DNA of 64,000 bases from assembly GCF_030812335.1 (NCBI RefSeq), contig NZ_JAUSSN010000003.1, positions 1 through 64,000 of the forward strand, given 5' to 3'. The notes beneath the pieces are model-generated. The model was not told the origin of the DNA, ran no database searches, and worked only from the letters and a program-made list of their open reading frames with translations. Numbering within the stretch: the first letter of the stretch is position 1; every line of letters starts with the position of its first letter. A program made the translations under genes and the position numbers. The DNA is from Pseudarthrobacter oxydans. GTDB lineage: Bacteria; Actinomycetota; Actinomycetes; Actinomycetales; Micrococcaceae. Positions 34,519 to 42,917 of the stretch are shown one piece after another.

Positions 34519-35816
34519 GGCCGCGCCGCCAGCATCCGCTCGAGGGCGACCCTTGCCGGGGCGGCGACGGCGTCCTCCACCGTGATGCGGTTGACCACCT
34601 CGCCCCGGACCAGCGCCTCCAGGACCCAGGCAAGATAGCCGGGGTGGATGCGGTACATCGTGGAGCACGGGCAGATCACCGGGTCCAGGCAGAAGATGGT
34701 GTGCTGCGGATTCTCCGCGGCCAGCCGGTTGACGAGGTTGATCTCGGTGCCGACGGCGAACGTGGTGGGCTCGGTCGCGGCGGCGATGGCCTTGCGGATG
34801 AAGTCCGTGGAGCCTGCGGAGTCAGCCGCGTCCACCACTTCCATCGGGCATTCCGGGTGCACAATCACCTGGACGCCCGGGAACTCGGCGCGGGCCTTCT
34901 CGATCTGTCCCACGTTGAAGCGCTTGTGGACCGAGCAGAAGCCGTGCCAGAGGATCACCCGGGAATCGAGCAGGGCCTGTTCGTCGTTGCCGCCGAGGTC
35001 CTTGCGCGGGTTCCACATCGGCATCTGCTCCAGCGGCACCCCCATGGCCTTGGCGGTGTTGCGGCCCAGGTGCTGGTCCGGGAAGAACAGCACGCGCTGG
35101 CCGCGCTCGAAGGCCCACTCCAGGACCGTGGCGGCGTTGGAGGACGTGCAGACGATGCCGCCGTGCTCGCCGCAGAAGCCCTTGAGGGCTGCCGAGGAGT
35201 TCATGTAAGTGACCGGGATGACCGGGACCCGCCCGTCGGCGTCGGGCTCGGTGCCGAACAGTTCCTCAAGCTGTTCCCAGCACTCGGTCACGGAGTCGAT
35301 GTCCGCCATGTCCGCCATTGAGCAGCCCGCGGCGAGGTTGGGCAGGATCACGGCCTGGTCCGGCCGGGACAGGATGTCCGCGGTCTCGGCCATGAAGTGC
35401 ACGCCGCAGAAGATGATGGCCTCGGCATCCGGGCGGGTCAGCGCGGCGTTGGCCAGCTGGAACGAGTCCCCCACGAAGTCGGCGTACTCCACCACCTCGT
35501 CGCGCTGGTAGAAGTGGCCCAGCACCACGGCGCGGTCCCCGAGCGCTGCCTTGGCGGCCCGGATCCGCGCGTCGAGCTCGGCGTCGCCCGCACGCTTGTA
35601 CTCCTCGGGCAGCTGGCCCTGCCGGGGGGTCGACGCCGGGGCGAGATCCGCGACGGAGGCGCCGGGGCCGTAGGCGGGCACACCGGCGAGGGCCTCGGCG
35701 AGGTCATAGTCCCAGGGCCCGCGGGCGAGCGCCGGGCTGCAGGTGGAGGCTGTTGCCCTGCTGCTGGCGGCCTGTTCGCGCATAATCAGCTGAATGGCCG
35801 TGTTGACGCTGCTCAT
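34515..35816 (-). CDS. nadA: Quinolinate synthase
   Basis: 433 aa. It makes quinolinate from iminoaspartate and DHAP using a [4Fe-4S] cluster. The three ligand cysteines are visible in IFCGVHFMAET, GIVCTSSNA and the VICPCSTMYRI segment. It also has LGHFYQRDEVVEYADFVGDS and HPECPMEVV motifs. An extra 60-residue N-terminal extension is common in actinobacteria. ATG 35816 overlaps the nrtR stop (ATGA). It is predicted to be repressed through the palindrome upstream of nrtR. Confidence 0.96.
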   Translation of the reverse strand: MSSVNTAIQLIMREQAASSRATASTCSPALARGPWDYDLAEALAGVPAYGPGASVADLAPASTPRQGQLPEEYKRAGDAELDARIRAAKAALGDRAVVLGHFYQRDEVVEYADFVGDSFQLANAALTRPDAEAIIFCGVHFMAETADILSRPDQAVILPNLAAGCSMADMADIDSVTECWEQLEELFGTEPDADGRVPVIPVTYMNSSAALKGFCGEHGGIVCTSSNAATVLEWAFERGQRVLFFPDQHLGRNTAKAMGVPLEQMPMWNPRKDLGGNDEQALLDSRVILWHGFCSVHKRFNVGQIEKARAEFPGVQVIVHPECPMEVVDAADSAGSTDFIRKAIAAATEPTTFAVGTEINLVNRLAAENPQHTIFCLDPVICPCSTMYRIHPGYLAWVLEALVRGEVVNRITVEDAVAAPARVALERMLAARP

Positions 35817-36457
35817 GGTGTGCTCCTGTTGTCTGGGTCAAGGCCTGGGCGGCCGGTGAAGCGGTAGAGGCGGGGCGGGCGGTGTTTGCCGCCCTGCAGG
35901 TACTGGTCGGTTTCTTCGATTTCGGGCGTGGCCTTGACCTGGCGGCGGAAGTTAGCCGGGTCCAGTTCGCGGTCCAGGACGGCCTCGTAGACCTCCCGGA
36001 CCTGGGCCAGCGTGAAGTACTCGCCGAGCAGGTGGTAGGCAATGGAGCCGTAGGCCATCTTGTTGCGCAGCCGCCAGAGCGCGTAGTCGATGATCGCGTT
36101 GTGGTCGAAGGCCAGTTCGCCGAGCCGGTCCGCGCGGAACCACCGGACGTTTTCGGATTCGTCGGCGAGCGCGGCCTCGGTGGGCTGCACCAGCGCCCAG
36201 TACACAATCGAGACGACGCGCTGGGTGGGCGAGCGGTGCAGGCCGCCGAAGGCGTAGAGCTGTTCGAGGTAGCTGGGCGCCAGTCCGGTGGTCTCCTGCA
36301 GGTTCCGCGAGGCGGCGTCCTGCAGGGACTCGGAGTGGGTCAGCGGCCCCCCGGGCAGGGCCCACATCCCCTTGAAGGGTTCGCGGATCCGGCGCACCAG
36401 CGGGATCCAGAGAGTGGGGCGTCCGGAACGCTCACTGGGGCGGAGGGCGAAGATCAC
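35813..36457 (-). CDS. nrtR: NrtR-family Nudix-like regulator of NAD biosynthesis
   Basis: 214 aa from GTG 36457. A Nudix domain (about 1-135) is joined to a C-terminal winged helix (FTLAQVREVYEAVLDRELDPANFRRQV). The Nudix box is degenerate (GPLTHSESLQDAASRNLQETTGL lacks the catalytic Glu pair), as in NrtR sensors that bind ADP-ribose without hydrolysing it. It heads the nad operon with 4-nt overlaps. The reading frame stays protein-like for 24 codons upstream of 36457 (IAIYTTAANVAERQLAPPS...) as far as a TGA, but with no ATG/GTG/TTG, so the true start may be a rare codon. Confidence 0.88.
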   Translation of the reverse strand: MIFALRPSERSGRPTLWIPLVRRIREPFKGMWALPGGPLTHSESLQDAASRNLQETTGLAPSYLEQLYAFGGLHRSPTQRVVSIVYWALVQPTEAALADESENVRWFRADRLGELAFDHNAIIDYALWRLRNKMAYGSIAYHLLGEYFTLAQVREVYEAVLDRELDPANFRRQVKATPEIEETDQYLQGGKHRPPRLYRFTGRPGLDPDNRSTP

Positions 36458-36601
36458 CGTGGAGATGGCCAGCGACGGCGGCGCGAGCTGGCGCTCGGCG
36501 ACGTTGGCAGCTGTGGTGTAGATGGCGATTCACCCCCGCGTTTCCGGGCTCCGGGCGGTCCCCTGGGACTGCCCGGACGGTCCGGCCCGACTGCCGGAGT
36601 A

Positions 36602-36624
36602 GTTATAGTCAGATTGACTAGAAC
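36602..36624 (-). promoter_or_regulatory. Predicted NrtR operator
   Basis: A 23-bp inverted repeat: half-sites GTTATAGTCA and TGACTAGAAC around GAT, with 9 of 10 positions symmetric. It lies in the only non-coding stretch upstream of nrtR-nadABC-nifS and contains TATAAC on the minus strand as a possible -10. Autoregulation of the operon is inferred. Confidence 0.65.
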
Positions 36625-36732
36625 TAATAATACGACGTCGGCAGCCGGGCGCAAAATGTTTCAGCCCGCACCGGCCGTCCGGGCGTTCCGGCGTTCGGGC
36701 CGCGGCGTGCGCCGGCCGGAAGCGGCCCGGGC

Positions 36733-37206
36733 TCACCGCCCCGCGGCGGCGGCTTCCAGCAGCGGCAGGGTGCGGCCCTGGAAGTGGGTGTTGAGCACAA
36801 TGACCGAGGACGAGCGCAGCACCGTCCGGGTGGCGATCATGGCATCCAGCACGCGCTGCAGGTCCGGGTTGGAGCGGGCCGCAATGCGGGCCATCAGGTC
36901 CGAGCTGCCGGAGACGGTGTGGATTTCGATCAGTTCCGGGATCGCCGCGAGGGCCTCGACCACCGCGTCGTGCCCCAGGTCCTGGTTGATCGTGAGGGAG
37001 CAGAACGCGACGACGGGAAACCCGAAGTGGGCCGGGTCCGGCTGGGGCACCCAGGAGCCGATGACTCCGCTGTCCTGCATCCGGTCCAGCCGTGACTGCA
37101 CGGTGGCGCGGGCCACGTTGAGCACGCGGGAGGCCTCCAGAACCGAGGCCCGGGGCGAATCGGTGAAGAATCGGACAATCTTCGCATCCAAGACATCAAC
37201 GTCCAT
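36733..37206 (-). CDS. Lrp/AsnC-family regulator
   Basis: 157 aa. The N-terminal HTH (LDAKIVRFFTDSPRASVLEASRVLNVARATVQSRLDRMQDSGVI) is followed by a RAM ligand-binding domain (SGSSDLMARIAARSNPDLQRVLDAMIA). I chose ATG 37206 because GGAGGA lies 7 nt upstream. It is transcribed divergently from an amino acid permease, so it likely senses an amino acid and controls that permease through sites in the 176-nt shared region. Confidence 0.9.
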   Translation of the reverse strand: MDVDVLDAKIVRFFTDSPRASVLEASRVLNVARATVQSRLDRMQDSGVIGSWVPQPDPAHFGFPVVAFCSLTINQDLGHDAVVEALAAIPELIEIHTVSGSSDLMARIAARSNPDLQRVLDAMIATRTVLRSSSVIVLNTHFQGRTLPLLEAAAAGR

Positions 37207-37310
37207 CGAATATTCCTCCTGCCGACGCATTCGCATCACAAACCGTTCCGGAAACATCGCTCCGGACTAACAAACTGTCACCATGCTCTCACGGCCGCAG
37301 TGCCCGGAAT

Positions 37311-37350
37311 CCGCTCCGGAGCGGTAAATTCAATAGGTCCCATAAGGACC
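37311..37350. promoter_or_regulatory. Two palindromes in the lrp-permease intergenic region
   Basis: A perfect 14-bp palindrome CCGCTCCGGAGCGG (37311-37324), and an inverted repeat GGTCC-CATAA-GGACC (37336-37350), lie between the divergent Lrp regulator and permease genes. They are candidate operator sites. Confidence 0.45.
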
Positions 37351-37382
37351 CAGAGATCCAAACCACACGAAGGTTCGCAAGC

Positions 37383-38795
37383 ATGACAATGAAGTCCACC
37401 GCGGAGCGCCCCGGCCTGAAACTCGGCCACAGCATGAAGCCACGCCAACTCACCATGATGGGACTCGGCAGCGCCATCGGCGCCGGCCTGTTCCTCGGTT
37501 CGGGGGCCGGAGTCCAGGCCGCCGGCCCCGCCGTCCTCATCTCCTACGTCGTCGCCGGAACGCTGATCATCCTCGTGATGTGGGCCCTGGGCGAAATGGC
37601 CGCGGCGAACCCCAACAGCGGCGCATTTTCCGTCTACGCCGCCAAGGCCATGGGCAGGACCGCCGGAGCCACCGTGGGCTGGCTCTGGTGGCTCCAGCTG
37701 GTGGTGGTGATCGCCGCCGAGGCCCTCGGTGCCGCCGCCCTGCTGTTCACCGTCTGGCCGGTCATTCCCGTCTGGGCCCTGTCACTGATCTTTATGGTCG
37801 TGTTCACGGTGATCAACCTCGCCGGGGTGAAGAACTTCGGCGAATTCGAATTCTGGTTCGCCATCCTCAAGGTGGCCGCCATCCTGCTGTTCCTGGGCAT
37901 CGGCACGGCCCTGCTGCTGGGCTGGCTGCCGGACGTCGAGTCCCCCGGCCTCAGCAACTTCACGACCGATTTCGCCCCCGCCGGCCTGGGCGGCATCGCC
38001 TCCGCGCTCTTCGTGGTGATCTTCGCGTTCGGCGGCACCGAGATTGTCAGCGTGGCCGCCGCCGAGACCGAGAACCCCCAGCACAGCGTGGGCCAGGCGA
38101 TCCGCACCGTCGTGTGGCGGATCCTGGTCTTCTACATCGGCTCGGTGTTCGTCATCGCCGCGGTCCTTCCCTCCACCTCGGAGGCCCTCGCCTCGCCGTT
38201 CGCCGGCGTCCTGGACATCGCGGGCATCCCCGGCGCCGGCGCCGCCATCACGCTGGTGGCCGTCGTCGCGCTCCTCTCGGCGCTGAACGCGAACCTCTAT
38301 GGCGCGTCCCGGATGGTCTTCTCGCTGTCCGAACGAGGCGAGGCCCCCCGCTTCCTGTCGAGGATCAACAAGGCACGGGTGCCGATGCTCGCCGTCGGCG
38401 TGTCCGTGGCGTTCGGGTTCCTGGCCGCCGTGTTGGAGCTGCTCTTCCCGGAGAAAATCCTCCCCGCGCTGTTCCAGCTGGTCGGCTCGACCTGCCTGAT
38501 GGTCTGGGGCTCCGCGCTGGTGTCCCAGCTGATCCTGCGCCGCCGCGCGGACCGCGACGGCACCGTCCTGCCGCTGCGGATGAAGGGCTTCCCGGGCCTG
38601 ACGATCTTCGGCCTGGTGCTCCTGGCCCTGATCTTCGCCGTCGGCTTCAGCAGCCCGGCGAGCAGCAAGCAGCTCGTCAGCACCATCATCCTGGTCGCCG
38701 GCATCGCCGCGGCCTGCTGGATCGGCGCCCGGCTCACGCGCAACCGCGGCACGGCACCGGCCGAGCAGGCTGAACACGCCGACGCCGGGAAGTAA
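37383..38795 (+). CDS. APC-family amino acid permease (GabP/proline-permease type)
   Basis: 470 aa, twelve predicted membrane helices. The signature of the amino acid transporter family is at the N-terminus: KPRQLTMMGLGSAIGAGLFLGSGAGVQAAGPAVLISYVVAG, then MWALGEMAAANPNSGAFSVYA and IVSVAAAETENPQHSVGQAI. It is a proton-coupled uptake carrier in the cytoplasmic membrane. The divergent Lrp/AsnC regulator suggests induction by an amino acid; the substrate is not determinable. ATG 37383 and ATG 37389 are both possible. A long stem-loop begins 18 nt after its stop. Confidence 0.92.
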   Translation: MTMKSTAERPGLKLGHSMKPRQLTMMGLGSAIGAGLFLGSGAGVQAAGPAVLISYVVAGTLIILVMWALGEMAAANPNSGAFSVYAAKAMGRTAGATVGWLWWLQLVVVIAAEALGAAALLFTVWPVIPVWALSLIFMVVFTVINLAGVKNFGEFEFWFAILKVAAILLFLGIGTALLLGWLPDVESPGLSNFTTDFAPAGLGGIASALFVVIFAFGGTEIVSVAAAETENPQHSVGQAIRTVVWRILVFYIGSVFVIAAVLPSTSEALASPFAGVLDIAGIPGAGAAITLVAVVALLSALNANLYGASRMVFSLSERGEAPRFLSRINKARVPMLAVGVSVAFGFLAAVLELLFPEKILPALFQLVGSTCLMVWGSALVSQLILRRRADRDGTVLPLRMKGFPGLTIFGLVLLALIFAVGFSSPASSKQLVSTIILVAGIAAACWIGARLTRNRGTAPAEQAEHADAGK

Positions 38796-38813
38796 CAGGC
38801 CCAGGCCGCGCAC

Positions 38814-38881
38814 CTGACCAGACTGCACAAACTGCAAAGCCGAAAGTACATCCGGCTGGCACTCTTGTGCAGTCTGGTCAG
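38814..38881 (+). repeat. 17-bp perfect inverted repeat between permease and dehydrogenase genes
   Basis: Arms 38814-38830 (CTGACCAGACTGCACAA) and 38865-38881 are perfect complements around a 34-nt loop that itself contains an AGCCG/CGGCT hairpin. No T-tract follows. It could be a terminator of the permease, an operator of the next operon, or a small mobile palindromic element. Confidence 0.75.
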
Positions 38882-38932
38882 TGATTTAGCCGCTGATTGC
38901 ACAGCACTGGCCTGGTGACTAGGGTCACAGGC

Positions 38933-39967
38933 ATGGACACACTTCCCGTGGCTTCCGGCGATGCCGCCGAACCGCTCACTCCCGCCCAGCTCCGCGAGCT
39001 CTATTCGCTGATGGTGGCGGTCCGCCACCTCGACACCTCGGCCATCGCCTGGCAGCGCCAGGGCATCATCCCCGGCTACGCGCCCGAACTCGGCCAGGAG
39101 GCGGCCCAGGTGGGCAGCGGCTACGCCGTGGACACCACCCGGGACTTCGTCTTCCCCACCTACCGGGAGATGGGCGTGGCCCGCACCATGGGCGTGGACA
39201 TGGTGGCCTACATGTCCACCCACAAGGCCACCTGGCATGGCGGCCTCTACGACCCGCTGGAATCCCGGCTCGCCCCGATCCAGGCCGTTGTGGCCGGCTC
39301 CGTGCTGCACGCCGTCGGCTGGGCCCACGGCCAGACGCTGGACGGCACAGACGGCGTCGCGCTGACCTACTTCGGCGACGGCGCCTCCTCCCAGGGTGAT
39401 ATCCACGAAGCCCTGAACTTCGCCGCGGTGCTGAAGGCCCCCGTGGTGTTCTTCGTCCAGAACAACGGCTGGGCGATCTCGGTTCCCACCGAACGCCAGG
39501 TCGCCGGCGGCTCCGTCGCCGCCCGCGCCGCCGGCTACGGCATGCCGGCGCTGCAGATCGACGGCGACGACGTGGTCGCCGTCGTCGAGGCCACCCGCCG
39601 CGCCTTCGCGCACGCCCGGGCCGGGAACGGCCCCGTGCTCATCGAGGCCATGACCTACCGCCGCGGCCCGCACTCGACCTCGGATGACCCGGGACGCTAC
39701 CGCTCGCTCGACGAGGAGCGCGACGGCGCCGGCACCGACCCGCTGGAGCGCTTCCGGCAGCGGCTGCTCGCCGACGGCATCGCCGACGAGGCCTTCTTCG
39801 CCGGGGCCCTCGCCGCGGCGAAGGCGGAGGAGGACCAGATCCGCACCGGCATCCAGGCGCTCGGCTCCCGCCCCGGCACCGAAATGTTTGACCTGGTCTT
39901 CCAGGAAACCACCCCTGCCCTGCAGGCCCAGGCCGCCAACTGGCGCGAGGAGTCCGAACATGTCTAA
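38933..39967 (+). CDS. 2-oxoacid/acetoin dehydrogenase E1 component, alpha subunit
   Basis: 344 aa. A thiamine-pyrophosphate-dependent E1 alpha of the pyruvate / branched-chain 2-oxoacid / acetoin dehydrogenase type. The TPP-Mg motif is LTYFGDGASSQGDIHEALNFAAVLKAPVVFFVQNN, and the phosphorylation-loop region is YRRGPHSTSDDPGRYR. TAGGGT ends 7 nt before ATG 38933, consistent with a leaderless transcript. The E1 beta gene overlaps by 8 nt. The substrate could be pyruvate, branched-chain 2-oxoacids or acetoin; the next two genes argue for acetoin or another diketone. Confidence 0.88.
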   Translation: MDTLPVASGDAAEPLTPAQLRELYSLMVAVRHLDTSAIAWQRQGIIPGYAPELGQEAAQVGSGYAVDTTRDFVFPTYREMGVARTMGVDMVAYMSTHKATWHGGLYDPLESRLAPIQAVVAGSVLHAVGWAHGQTLDGTDGVALTYFGDGASSQGDIHEALNFAAVLKAPVVFFVQNNGWAISVPTERQVAGGSVAARAAGYGMPALQIDGDDVVAVVEATRRAFAHARAGNGPVLIEAMTYRRGPHSTSDDPGRYRSLDEERDGAGTDPLERFRQRLLADGIADEAFFAGALAAAKAEEDQIRTGIQALGSRPGTEMFDLVFQETTPALQAQAANWREESEHV

Positions 39968-41003
39968 CTCGATACTCGAAGGCGCACTTATTGTGGAAAG
40001 CCCGGCAGCCACCACCGTGATGTCCATGCAGCAGGCCCTCAACCGGGCCCTCGACGAGGTGCTCGCGGAAAACCCGAAGACCCTGATCTTCGGCGAGGAC
40101 TGCGGCCGGCTCGGCGGGGTCTTCCGCATCACCGACGGGCTGCAGGCCAAACACGGCGAACAGCGGGTCTTCGACACACCGCTGGCCGAATCCGGCATCC
40201 TCGGCATGTCCGTGGGCCTGGCCATGGCCGGGTTCCACCCCATCCCCGAGGTCCAGTTCGACGGGTTCGCCTACCCCGCCATCAACCAGATCGTCTGCCA
40301 GATCGCCCGGATGAACTACCGCAGCCGCGGCACCCTGCCGATGCCCATCACCTTGCGGGTTCCCAGCTTCGGCGGCATCCGCGCCCCCGAACACCACGGC
40401 GAAAGCCTCGAGGCGCTCTTCGCGCACGTGCCCGGCCTCAAGGTGGTCTCGCCGTCGAACCCGCACGAGGCATACCACCTGCTCAAGTACGCCGCGACGC
40501 GGCCGGACCCGGTGATCTTCATGGAGCCGAAGTCTCGGTACTGGCAGAAGGGCGAGGTGGATCTCGCCCGCCACGATGCCGCCGGCGGCTCCCCCACCGG
40601 GGCGAAGGTCATGCGCGAGGGCCGGCACCTGACCCTCGTCGCGTGGGGCGCCATGGTGGCCCGCTGCCTCCAGGTGGCCGAACTCGCCGCCGAGGACGGG
40701 ATCGACATCGAGGTCCTGGACCTGCGCTGGCTCAAGCCGATCGACGCCGCGGCCCTGGCCGCCTCCGTGCGCAAGACGCGCCGCGCCGTCGTCGTCCACG
40801 AGGCGCCGCTCACCTCCGGGCTGGGCGCCGAGGTGGCCCAGCTGATCACCCAGAGCTGCTTCGACACGCTCAGGGCCCCGGTGGAACGCGTCACCGGCTT
40901 CGACGTCCCGTATCCCTCGGGCGACCTGGAAGACGAATACATCCCGAACATTGACCGGATCCTCTTCGGGATCCAGCGAGTATTGGAGTACAAACGTGGC
41001 TGA
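39960..41003 (+). CDS. 2-oxoacid/acetoin dehydrogenase E1 component, beta subunit
   Basis: 347 aa, transketolase-like. Motifs: MSMQQALNRALDEVLAENPKTLIFGEDCGRLGGVFRITDGL with the TPP-binding Glu, and VFDTPLAESGILGMSVGLAMAG. The C-terminal part is a typical transketolase C domain (LDLRWLKPIDAAALAASVRKTRRAVVVHE). It forms the alpha2beta2 E1 with the preceding product. ATG 39960 lies inside the end of the alpha gene. The lipoyl-domain gene starts 8 nt before its end. Confidence 0.9.
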   Translation: MSNSILEGALIVESPAATTVMSMQQALNRALDEVLAENPKTLIFGEDCGRLGGVFRITDGLQAKHGEQRVFDTPLAESGILGMSVGLAMAGFHPIPEVQFDGFAYPAINQIVCQIARMNYRSRGTLPMPITLRVPSFGGIRAPEHHGESLEALFAHVPGLKVVSPSNPHEAYHLLKYAATRPDPVIFMEPKSRYWQKGEVDLARHDAAGGSPTGAKVMREGRHLTLVAWGAMVARCLQVAELAAEDGIDIEVLDLRWLKPIDAAALAASVRKTRRAVVVHEAPLTSGLGAEVAQLITQSCFDTLRAPVERVTGFDVPYPSGDLEDEYIPNIDRILFGIQRVLEYKRG

Positions 41004-41325
41004 AATTTCCTTCCCGCTGCCGGACCTCGGCGAGGGCCTGATCGAGGCAACCGTGCTGGAATGGCTTGTGGCCCCGGGCGACCAGGTGGAGCGCAACCAG
41101 CCCCTCGTCGAGGTCGAAACCACCAAATCCGCGGTTGAACTGCCCAGTCCGCAGGCAGGTAAGGTGGTGCGTATCCACGGCGGGCCCGGCGACAAGATCA
41201 ATGTCGGCGAGCCCCTGATTGTGTTTGAGGTGCCGGACAACACCGCCGGCATTGTGGGCACGGTCCCGAAGGAAGAGGCACCGAAGCGCCGGGTCCGCCT
41301 GAGCGCCGTACTTGATGAGGACTGA
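40996..41325 (+). CDS. Stand-alone lipoyl-domain protein (E2 fragment)
   Basis: 109 aa from GTG 40996. It comprises one complete biotinyl/lipoyl domain (FPLPDLGEGLIEATVLEWLV, with the lipoylated Lys in VETTKSAVEL) and a 30-residue charged tail. It lacks the E1/E3-binding domain and the acyltransferase domain of a full E2. It does not look truncated by mutation: it ends cleanly and an alpha/beta-hydrolase gene follows 4 nt later. In acetoin dehydrogenase, E2 (AcoC) is a lipoyl domain fused to an alpha/beta-hydrolase domain, so these two genes together may be a split AcoC. Confidence 0.85.
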   Translation: MAEISFPLPDLGEGLIEATVLEWLVAPGDQVERNQPLVEVETTKSAVELPSPQAGKVVRIHGGPGDKINVGEPLIVFEVPDNTAGIVGTVPKEEAPKRRVRLSAVLDED

Positions 41326-41329
41326 CACC

Positions 41330-42157
41330 ATGAGCGGCAGACACACCGGCGAACAGCATTCCCACACCGTCGAGGGCACCGACCCCCAGCTGTACGTCGG
41401 GGTGCACGAGCCCGGGTCCGACGCCGGACTGCGCCCGGTGCTGCTGCTGCACGGGTTCTCCTCCTCCTCCAAGCTCAACTGGGAGGACACCGGCTGGCTG
41501 ACCGCGCTGCTGGAGGCCGGCCGCCGCGTCATCACCGTTGACCTGCCCGGCCACGGCCGCAGCGGAGCCCCTGAGGACATGGACTCCTACACGCCCAGCA
41601 GGATCCGGGCGGATCTGCTGCAGATCGCGTTCGACGCCGGCGTCCGGCCCCTGCGCGACGGCGACCCGTCCAGCGGGCTGGACCTGATCGGCTACTCGCT
41701 CGGCTCCCGGCTCGCCTGGGAGTTCGGCGCCACCCAGCACGAGCTGGTGCACCGGCTGGTCCTGGGCGGGCCCAATGTCTCGGATCCGCTGGCCGACTTC
41801 GACCTCGTCGCCGCGCAGCGCCACTTGGCCGACGGCACGCCGATCGCCGACGCATCCACCGCCGGACTGCTGAAGATGGCGCAGGCGCTGCCCAGCAACA
41901 ACATCTTCTCGCTGCTGTCCCTCGTGGAAGCCGTCAAAAGCGAGCCGTTTGACCCCGCCGAGGCCGTGCCGCATATGCCGATGCTGCTGGTGGCCGGGGA
42001 AAAGGACGACCGTGCCGCGTCGATGCCGGAACTCGCGGCCCTGGGCGCCAAGGCCGGCGCCATGGTCGAGCAGCTGGTCCTGCCGGGCCGGAACCACACC
42101 AACGCCATCACCAGCCGCGCGTTCAAGCAGGGGGCCATCAGCTTCCTGGGCGTCTGA
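41330..42157 (+). CDS. Alpha/beta-fold hydrolase or AcoC-type acetyltransferase domain
   Basis: 275 aa. It has an oxyanion-hole region LLLHGFSSSSKLNW, a nucleophile elbow LIGYSLGSRLAWEF (Ser), an acid in the LLVAGEKDD strand, and His in LPGRNHTNAI. GAGGA precedes ATG 41330. Position directly after the lipoyl-domain gene suggests it provides the dihydrolipoyl acyltransferase function found in AcoC, but a plain esterase is not excluded. Confidence 0.85.
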   Translation: MSGRHTGEQHSHTVEGTDPQLYVGVHEPGSDAGLRPVLLLHGFSSSSKLNWEDTGWLTALLEAGRRVITVDLPGHGRSGAPEDMDSYTPSRIRADLLQIAFDAGVRPLRDGDPSSGLDLIGYSLGSRLAWEFGATQHELVHRLVLGGPNVSDPLADFDLVAAQRHLADGTPIADASTAGLLKMAQALPSNNIFSLLSLVEAVKSEPFDPAEAVPHMPMLLVAGEKDDRAASMPELAALGAKAGAMVEQLVLPGRNHTNAITSRAFKQGAISFLGV

Positions 42158-42181
42158 TCCCGGAACCGGAGGAGGCTCTCC

Positions 42182-42838
42182 ATGGGCATGCGCTTCACCG
42201 ACCGCGGGCAGGCCGGCAGGCTCCTGGCCGCCGCCCTCCCCCAGTTCCGCGGGCGCCCGGACGCAGTGGTGCTGGGCCTGGCCCGCGGCGGTGTCCAGGT
42301 CGCCGCCGAGGCAGCCGCGGCGCTCGGGCTGCCCTGGGATGTGCTGCCGGTCCGCAAGCTGGGGATTCCCGGGCACGCGGAAACGGCCTTCGGTGCGCTG
42401 GCCGCGGTCAGCGGCCGGGTGGTGCGGGTGCTGAACCGGCCCTTTGTGGACCAGCTTCTGGAACTGGGGATCACCCAGCCGGCACTCGATGAGGTTGTGA
42501 GGTTCGAGCAGGCGGAACTGGAGCGCCGCACCGGCGCTTATCCGGGGCCGCGGCTGCCGCTGGCCGGCAAAACCGTGATCGTGGCCGACGACGGAATGGC
42601 CACCGGAGCGACGATGCGGGCAGCCGTCGAGGCTGCGCGGGCGGCCGGCGCGGCGACCGTCGTCGTCGGAGTCCCGGTCGCCTCGCTGGAGGCCCAGACC
42701 TCCCTGCAGCAGCACGCGGACGCCGTCTTCGCCCTGTTCACCCCCGGCCAGTTCCGGGCCGTCGGCAGCTATTACCGCGCCTTCGGCCAGGTGCGGGACG
42801 ACGACGTCGTCCGGCTGCTGGATGCCCGGCCCGCCTGA
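42182..42838 (+). CDS. Phosphoribosyltransferase-domain protein
   Basis: 218 aa, type I PRTase fold (COG1926-like). The PRPP-binding loop is KTVIVADDGMATGATMRAAVEAARAAGA. The N-terminal part contains VVLGLARGGVQVAAEAAAALGLPWDVLPVRKLGIPGH. Members are often of unknown substrate and are sometimes linked to stress responses. GGAGG lies about 9 nt before the ATG. It lies 24 nt after the hydrolase and may be in the same transcript, though no functional link is evident. Confidence 0.85.
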   Translation: MGMRFTDRGQAGRLLAAALPQFRGRPDAVVLGLARGGVQVAAEAAAALGLPWDVLPVRKLGIPGHAETAFGALAAVSGRVVRVLNRPFVDQLLELGITQPALDEVVRFEQAELERRTGAYPGPRLPLAGKTVIVADDGMATGATMRAAVEAARAAGAATVVVGVPVASLEAQTSLQQHADAVFALFTPGQFRAVGSYYRAFGQVRDDDVVRLLDARPA

Positions 42839-42843
42839 ACGGC

Positions 42844-42904
42844 AACGCTGGGTCACCCCGCGCCCATGCGGAGCTCCCGGATGGGCGCGGGGTGACCCCG
42901 CGTT
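42844..42904. repeat. 24-bp near-perfect inverted repeat at a convergent junction
   Basis: Arms 42844-42867 and 42881-42904 pair over 24 bp with one mismatch; the core is GGGTCACCCCGCGCCCAT and its complement, with a 13-nt loop. It lies between the phosphoribosyltransferase stop and the converging MHS transporter gene. Confidence 0.8.
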
Positions 42905-42917
42905 GGCGTTTAAAGAC

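Noticed and set aside
38297..40243. A 648-codon minus-strand frame over the permease and E1 genes
   Set aside because: It crosses two real genes and an intergenic hairpin, with no domain and shadow-like composition.
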